A stretch of DNA of 64,000 nucleotides from the NCBI GenBank assembly GCA_004144865.1, contig SEAY01000001.1:60770-124769 (forward strand), read 5' to 3'. The stretch's first letter is position 1. Each line of letters opens with the position of its first letter. A program made the position numbers and the translations under genes. The notes under the pieces are model-generated. The model was not told the origin of the DNA, made no database searches, and saw nothing but the letters and a program-made list of their open reading frames with translations. This DNA comes from Comamonadaceae bacterium. GTDB lineage: Bacteria; Pseudomonadota; Gammaproteobacteria; Burkholderiales; Burkholderiaceae_C. Below are positions 58,233 to 64,000 of this stretch, in pieces.

Positions 58233-59500
58233 CCGAAGGCCACACGGTCGGCAGCAACCCGGCAGCCGAAGAGGCGGCGCGGGTCCTGCGCACCACCACC
58301 GCCGTGCGCGAACGCAGCCGCCAGCTGCTGGATCGCGCCCGCGCCGGCGATTCGCGCTGGTTCGTGGTGGAGGACGGCTTCATGGACACGGCCGCCCGCG
58401 CGGTAGCCGACGTGACCCGGCGGCGCTTCCCGAAGCTGCACATCCCCTTCCACAGCCGCTGGCGCCATTTCGAAGCGGGCGGCGTGGACCGGCGCGCGGA
58501 ACTCGACCGGCTGCTGGGCGACGTGCCGCACACCGTACGCGCGCACGCGATGATCGACCTCGCCTTCGTGAGCGTGCTGCTCGACGCGGGTGCCGGCCCC
58601 GACTGGAACTACGTGGAGCCGGCCTCCGGCCAGACCTTCACCCGCTCCGAAGGACTGGCCGTGGCGAGCTTCCACTCGTTCACGAGCGGGCTGTTCTCCA
58701 GCGACCGCAACCGTCCCCTGCAGGCCGACGCCGAAGGCCTGCGCGCGCTGGTGACCGACCATCTCGCGAGCGCCTTCCAGGTGCGCGGCAACAACCCGCT
58801 GGTGGGCCTGGACGGCCGCGCCGTCCTGCTGCGCCGGCTGGGCGAAGTCATCGCCGAGCAGCCGGAGGTGTTCGGCGACGAGGTGCAGCGCCCGGGCGGG
58901 CTGTTCGACATGATCATCTCGCCGCTGGGCCCCGACGTACCGCGCACCGCGGACGTCGCGGCGCACGACATCCTGTCGCAGGTGCTCATGAGCTGCAACG
59001 GCATCTGGCCCTCGGGCAGCTCGCTGGAGGGCGTGCCCCTGGGCGACTGCTGGCGCCACGAAGCCGTGCGCGGCGAAGGCCTGTCGGACGGCTGGATCCC
59101 CTTCCACAAGCTGTCGCAGTGGCTCACGTATTCGCTGCTCGAGCCCTTCGTCTGGAACGGCGTGCAGCTGCGCGGGATCGAGCAGCTCACCGGCCTGCCC
59201 GAATACCGCAACGGCGGGCTGCTGATCGACAGCGGCGTGCTGCGCCTGCGCGACGAGGCCGCGGCGCGCGAAAGCTGGCGCCCGGCTGACGAGCTGATCG
59301 TCGAATGGCGCGCCCTCACGGTGGCACTGCTGGACGAACTCGCCATCGAGGTGCGCAAGCTCCTGCACCTCGACGAACAGCGCCTGCCGCTGGCCTGCGT
59401 GCTGGAAGGCGGCACCTGGACGGCCGGCCGCGAGCTCGCGCAACGCCACCGCCACGGCCTGCCGCCGCTCAAGGTGATCAGTGACGGAACGGTCTTCTGA
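58229..59500 (+). CDS. DUF1688 family protein (URC4-type)
   Basis: RWFVVEDGFMDTAARAVADVTRRRFPKLHIPFHSRWRHFEAGG; HDILSQVLMSCNGIWPSGSSLEGVPLGDCWRH; SDGWIPFHKLSQWLTYSLLEPF; GTGA overlap with the upstream ORF. Confidence 0.88.
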
Positions 59501-59512
59501 GAAACTCACGCC

Positions 59513-60151
59513 ATGCCTAGCAACAACAACGTCCACGTCGTCGACCACCCGCTGGTGCAGCACAAGCTGTCCCTGATGCGGAACAAGGAGTCGAGCACCA
59601 ACACCTTCCGCCGCCTGCTCAACGAGCTGTCCATGCTCATGGCCTACGAGGTCACGCGCGACGTGCCCATGCAGGAAATCGACATGGAGACGCCGCTCGA
59701 GAAGACCAAGGTGAAGGTCATCGACGGCAAGAAGCTGGTGTTCGTGTCCATTCTGCGCGCGGGCACGGGCATCCTCGACGGCATGCTGAGCGTCGTGCCG
59801 GGCGCGCGCGTGGGCCACATTGGCCTGTACCGCGATCCCAAGACGCTGATGGCCGTGGAGTACTACTTCAAGATGCCGCAGCACATGGAAGAGCGTGACG
59901 TGATCGTCGTCGACCCGATGCTGGCCACCGGCAACTCCGCGATCGCCGCGGTGGAGCGGCTCAAGGAACTGGGCCCCAAGTCGATCAAGTTCGTGTGCCT
60001 GCTCACCTGCCCCGAGGGCGTGGCGGCGCTGCAGAAGGCCCATCCCGACGTGCCGATCTACACCGCGGCCATCGACCGCGAGCTCGACGAGCACGGCTAC
60101 ATCCTGCCGGGCCTGGGCGACGCGGGCGACCGCATGTTCGGCACGAAGTGA
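59513..60151 (+). CDS. upp: Uracil phosphoribosyltransferase
   Basis: [69 protein letters not shown]; [26 protein letters not shown]. Confidence 0.97.
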   Translation: MPSNNNVHVVDHPLVQHKLSLMRNKESSTNTFRRLLNELSMLMAYEVTRDVPMQEIDMETPLEKTKVKVIDGKKLVFVSILRAGTGILDGMLSVVPGARVGHIGLYRDPKTLMAVEYYFKMPQHMEERDVIVVDPMLATGNSAIAAVERLKELGPKSIKFVCLLTCPEGVAALQKAHPDVPIYTAAIDRELDEHGYILPGLGDAGDRMFGTK

Positions 60152-60164
60152 CGCGCCGCAGGGG

Positions 60165-60193
60165 CGTCATCCCCGCGCAGGCGGGGATCCAGT
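60165..60193. repeat. Dispersed palindromic repeat, half-element
   Basis: CGTCATCCCCGCGCAGGCGGGGATCCAG; same family as at 26883. Confidence 0.8.
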
Positions 60194-60205
60194 GACTCCC
60201 CCGCG

Positions 60206-60222
60206 CTGGCACGACGCTTGCA
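60206..60222 (+). promoter_or_regulatory. Sigma-54 (-24/-12) promoter, perfect consensus match
   Basis: CTGGCACGACGCTTGCA matches YTGGCACGRNNNTTGCW at every position; 38 nt upstream of the BMP gene. Confidence 0.88.
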
Positions 60223-60260
60223 CTAGATTTCGGTCCACAACGTACTGCGAGGAGATCCCC

Positions 60261-61253
60261 ATGCGCCCTGACCGCCGCCACCTGCTGGCGCTTGCCGCCG
60301 CCCTGACCGCCGCCACGCCCGGCTTCGCCTTCGCCCAGGCGAAGCTGAAGGTCGCCGGCATCTACACCGTGCCCTTCGAGCAGCAGTGGGTGAGCCGCAT
60401 CCACAAGGCGCTCAAGGCCGCGGAGGCGCGCGGCGAGATCGAGTACAAGGCCAGCGAGAACGTCGCCAACGCCGACTACGAGCGCGTGATGCGCGAGTAC
60501 GCCACGGCCGGCAACCAGCTGATCGTGGGCGAGGCGTTCGGCGTCGAATCCGCCGCGCGCAAGGCGGCGAAGGACTTCCCCAAGGTCGCCTTCCTCATGG
60601 GATCGTCGGGCAAGCCGCAGGCGCCCAACTTCAGCGTCTTCGACAACTACATCCAGGAGCCTTCGTACCTGTCCGGCATGCTGGCCGGCGGCATGACCAA
60701 GAGCAACAGGATCGGCATGGTCGGCGGCTTCCCCATCCCCGAGGTGAACCGGCTGATGCACGCCTTCATGGCGGGCGCGAAGGAAACCAACCCGAAGGTG
60801 GAATTCACCGTCACCTTCATCAACAGCTGGTTCGACCCGCCCAAGGCCAAGGAAGCGGCCTTCGCCATGATCGACAAGGGCGCCGACGTGCTGTACGCGG
60901 AGCGCTTCGGCGTGTCCGACGCGGCCAAGGAGCGCGGCAAGCTCGCCGTGGGCAACGTGATCAACACGCAGGACAAGTATCCGGACACCGTGTTCGCCTC
61001 GGCCCTGTGGCACATGGAGCCCACCATCGACCGCGCGATCAAGGCGGTGAAGGACGGCAAGTTCAAGGCCGAGGACTTCGGCCAGTACTCGATGATGAAG
61101 TTCAAGGGCTCCGAGCTGGCGCCGCTGGGCACCTTCGAGAAGAAGGTCCCGGCCGCCCTCATGGCGAAGGTCAAGGCGCGCGAGCAGGACATCCTGGCCG
61201 GCAAGTTCACCGTGAAGGTGGACGACAGCCAGCCGAAGTCCACGGCGAAGTGA
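60261..61253 (+). CDS. BMP-family ABC transporter substrate-binding protein
   Basis: Signal peptide with RRHLLAL; KVAGIYTVPFEQQWVSRIHKAL; IGMVGGFPIPEVNRLMHAFMAGAKETNP. Confidence 0.92.
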   Translation: MRPDRRHLLALAAALTAATPGFAFAQAKLKVAGIYTVPFEQQWVSRIHKALKAAEARGEIEYKASENVANADYERVMREYATAGNQLIVGEAFGVESAARKAAKDFPKVAFLMGSSGKPQAPNFSVFDNYIQEPSYLSGMLAGGMTKSNRIGMVGGFPIPEVNRLMHAFMAGAKETNPKVEFTVTFINSWFDPPKAKEAAFAMIDKGADVLYAERFGVSDAAKERGKLAVGNVINTQDKYPDTVFASALWHMEPTIDRAIKAVKDGKFKAEDFGQYSMMKFKGSELAPLGTFEKKVPAALMAKVKAREQDILAGKFTVKVDDSQPKSTAK

Positions 61254-62740
61254 CGCCCGCGGCCCCCGTGCTGCGGATGGACGGGATCACCAAGCGCTTC
61301 GGATCCCTCGTCGCCAACGACGGCATCTCGTTGCAGCTGGGCGCCGGCGAAGTGCTCGCGCTGCTGGGCGAGAACGGCGCGGGCAAGTCCACGCTGGTCT
61401 CCATCCTGTTCGGGCATTACGCGGCGGACGCCGGCCGCATCGAGGTGGACGGGCGCGAGCTGCCGCCGGCCCAGCCGCGCGCCGCCCTCGCGGCGGGCAT
61501 CGGCATGGTGCACCAGCACTTCACGCTGGCGGACAACCTGAGCGTGCTGGACAACGTGATGCTGGGCAGCGAGCCGCTGTGGCAACCGTTCAGCCGGCGG
61601 GCCGCGGCGCGTCAGCGCCTGCTGGAAGTGGCGCAGCGTTTCGGATTGCCCGTGGATCCGCAGGCGCTGGTCGGCAGTCTCTCGGTGGGCGAGCGCCAGC
61701 GGGTGGAGATCCTCAAGGCCCTGTACCGCGGCGCGCGCATCCTCATCCTCGACGAGCCGACGGCCGTGCTGACGCCGCAGGAAAGCGAATCCCTCTTCCG
61801 CACGCTCGCCGACATGGTGGCGCAGGGGCTGTCGGTCATCTTCATCAGCCACAAGCTGGGCGAAGTCCTGCGGGTGGCCAGGCGCGTGGTGGTGTTGCGC
61901 GCCGGGCGCGTGGTCGCCGAGGCGCAGGCAGGTCGCACGACCGCGGCGGAACTGGCCCGCTGGATGGTGGGCCAGGACGTCGCCTTGCCGCAAGCGCGGC
62001 GCAGCACCGTGGCGGAAAGACCCGTCGTGTGCACGCTCGCGGACGTGCACGCGGGCGCGGGCCGCGACAGCCTGCGCGGCGTGTCGCTGCAGCTGCGCGG
62101 CGGCGAGATCACCGCCATCGCCGGCGTGTCGGGCAACGGCCAGCTCGCGCTGGCGGAGCTGCTTTGCGGCACGCGCCGTGCAGATGCCGGCCGGCTGGAG
62201 ATGCCGCGGGAAGGCATCGCGCGCATTCCCGAAGACCGGCACGGCACGGGCGTCATCGGCGACCTGCCGGTGTGGGAGAACGCGGTCTCGGAGCACCTGC
62301 GCTCGCGTGGGTTGCGCCGCGGCCCCTTCGTGCGCCGGCAGGCGGCGCGCGCGCACGCCCGCGCGATCGAGGAAGCTTTCGACGTGCGCGGGGCGGGGCT
62401 GGATGCGCCCGCGCGTTCGCTCTCGGGCGGCAACATGCAGAAGCTGATCCTGGGCCGCGCCCTGCGCGCGCCCGGCGGCGCGACACCCCGCCTGATCGTC
62501 GCGCACCAGCCGACGTGGGGGCTCGACGTGGGCGCGGTGGCCTACGTGCAGCAGCAACTGATCGCGGCGCGCGATGCCGGCGCGGCGGTGCTGCTCATTT
62601 CCGACGATCTCGACGAGGTGCTGGCGCTGGGCGACCGCATCGCGGTGATGCATGCCGGCGCACTCACCGCCGCGAAGCCCGCGGGGGAGTGGACCCGCGA
62701 GGCGATCGGCCTGGCCATGGCCGGAGCGCAGCACGCATGA
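61250..62740 (+). CDS. Nucleoside/sugar-type ABC transporter ATP-binding protein (tandem ATPase domains)
   Basis: GENGAGKSTLVSILFGHY; SVGERQRVEILKAL; second domain with LSGGNMQKLILGRAL; GTGA overlap with the BMP gene. Confidence 0.92.
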   Translation: MTPAAPVLRMDGITKRFGSLVANDGISLQLGAGEVLALLGENGAGKSTLVSILFGHYAADAGRIEVDGRELPPAQPRAALAAGIGMVHQHFTLADNLSVLDNVMLGSEPLWQPFSRRAAARQRLLEVAQRFGLPVDPQALVGSLSVGERQRVEILKALYRGARILILDEPTAVLTPQESESLFRTLADMVAQGLSVIFISHKLGEVLRVARRVVVLRAGRVVAEAQAGRTTAAELARWMVGQDVALPQARRSTVAERPVVCTLADVHAGAGRDSLRGVSLQLRGGEITAIAGVSGNGQLALAELLCGTRRADAGRLEMPREGIARIPEDRHGTGVIGDLPVWENAVSEHLRSRGLRRGPFVRRQAARAHARAIEEAFDVRGAGLDAPARSLSGGNMQKLILGRALRAPGGATPRLIVAHQPTWGLDVGAVAYVQQQLIAARDAGAAVLLISDDLDEVLALGDRIAVMHAGALTAAKPAGEWTREAIGLAMAGAQHA

Positions 62741-63798
62741 GGCTGGAACGCCGTCCCGCCGCCTCGCCGCTGGCGCTGGTGCTCGCGCCGGTGGGGGCCG
62801 TGGCCTTCACCCTGCTGGTGAGCACGCTGCTGGTGCTGTGGGCCGGCGCACCGGTCGCACCGACATGGGCGGCCGTGCTGCGCGGCGGCTTCGGATCGAC
62901 CTTCGCGTGGAGCGAGACGCTCACGCGCGCGACGCCGCTGATCCTCACGGGCCTGGCGGCCGCGGTGGCCTTCCGCGCGCGCCTGTACAACATCGGCGCG
63001 GAGGGCCAGCTCTATGCCGGCGCGCTGGCGGCCGTGGCCGTGGGCGGACTGCAGGCCGGAGAGGCCTCTGGCCTGCCCGCGTCCGTTCTGGCGGCCTGCA
63101 TGTTCGCTGCGGCGGCGCTCGCGGGCGCGCTTCTGCTGCTGGGGCCCGCGCTGCTGAAGGCGAAGCTCGGCGTCGACGAGGTGGTGACCACGCTGCTGCT
63201 CAATTTCATCGTGCTGCTGGGGGTGTCGGCCCTGCTCGATGGACCGATGAAGGATCCGACTGCGATGGGGTGGCCGCAGAGCGTGGCGCTGGCCAGCGAA
63301 CTGGAACTCGCGCGCCTGGTGGAAGGCACCCGCGTGCACACCGGACTGCTCTACGCCATGGGGTTGGCCGTGATTCTCTGGGCGCTGTTGCGCTTCACGC
63401 TCTTCGGTTTCGACGTGCGCGCCCTCGGCGCGAATTCCCGGGCGGCGGCGTTCGCCGGCGTGCCGCCAGTGCGCACGCTCGCCTGGGTGGCGCTGCTGTC
63501 CGGGGCCCTCGCTGGCCTGGCTGGCGCCATCGAGGTGGCGGGACGGGCGGGCTACGTCACGCTGGACATGTCGCCGGGCTACGGCTACAGCGGCATCGTG
63601 ATCGCCATGCTCGCGGGCCTGCACCCGCTGGCGGTCGTCACGGCCGCCGTCTTCGTCGCCGGCATCCAGGTGGGCGCGGACAGCATGAGCCGCGTCGTGG
63701 GCGTGCCCACCTACATCGCCGACGTCATCGTCTCGGCTTCGCTGGTCTCCGTACTGGTGGCGACGCTGCTGGCGCAGCATCGGGTGCGCTGGAGATGA
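62737..63798 (+). CDS. ABC transporter permease (nucleoside-type)
   Basis: TPLILTGLAAAVAFRARLYNIGAEGQLYAGAL; VVTTLLLNFIVLL; ATGA overlap. Confidence 0.93.
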   Translation: MRLERRPAASPLALVLAPVGAVAFTLLVSTLLVLWAGAPVAPTWAAVLRGGFGSTFAWSETLTRATPLILTGLAAAVAFRARLYNIGAEGQLYAGALAAVAVGGLQAGEASGLPASVLAACMFAAAALAGALLLLGPALLKAKLGVDEVVTTLLLNFIVLLGVSALLDGPMKDPTAMGWPQSVALASELELARLVEGTRVHTGLLYAMGLAVILWALLRFTLFGFDVRALGANSRAAAFAGVPPVRTLAWVALLSGALAGLAGAIEVAGRAGYVTLDMSPGYGYSGIVIAMLAGLHPLAVVTAAVFVAGIQVGADSMSRVVGVPTYIADVIVSASLVSVLVATLLAQHRVRWR

Positions 63799-64000
63799 GC
63801 GAAATCCTCGAGCTCCTCGCCAGCCAACCGCTGTGGATCGCCGTGCTGCGCATCGCCACGCCGCTCATTTTCGGCACCCTCGGCGTGCTGCTGTGCGAGC
63901 GCGCGGGCGTGCTCAACCTCGGCATCGAAGGGATCATGGTGGCTGGCGCCTTCAGCGGCTGGCTCGCCGTGTACCTGGGCCTGCCGCTGTGGGCCGGCGT
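63795..64000 (+). CDS. Second ABC transporter permease, truncated by window edge
   Basis: ATPLIFGTLGVLLCERAGVLNLGIEGIMVAGAFSGW; open to the window end. Confidence 0.92.
   Translation, partial: MSEILELLASQPLWIAVLRIATPLIFGTLGVLLCERAGVLNLGIEGIMVAGAFSGWLAVYLGLPLWAG

Overview
This 64 kb window is a dense, high-GC chromosomal segment that looks betaproteobacterial, probably Comamonadaceae/Burkholderiales (judged from gene content and order; no search was run). I see no prophage, CRISPR array, rRNA operon or integrative element. Housekeeping loci include purL, map, glnD, def, ligA-zipA-smc, dapC-dapD-pilU-dapE-prmB, tRNA-Lys, tcdA, cpoB-pal-tolB, an msbA/LPS cluster, rng, maf-rlmH-rsfS-nadD-hemF-purD and yebC. 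The most interesting region is the right end. There, a GTP-cyclohydrolase-II-like gene, a DUF1688 gene and upp (a URC-type uracil catabolism set) are followed by a BMP/nucleoside-type ABC importer. Each of the two transcription units has a -24/-12 (sigma-54) type promoter just upstream of its first gene; the one before the importer matches the textbook consensus perfectly. Other highlights: a REP-associated tyrosine transposase (RAYT) flanked by inverted GTAG-type REPs, plus an orphan REP pair 10 kb away; three palindromic repeats of different families embedded in the reading frames of purL, glnD and prmB; an apparent out-of-frame deletion in pal; an O-antigen ligase/heptosyltransferase fusion ORF; and a TusA-like protein whose CPxP cysteine is serine.
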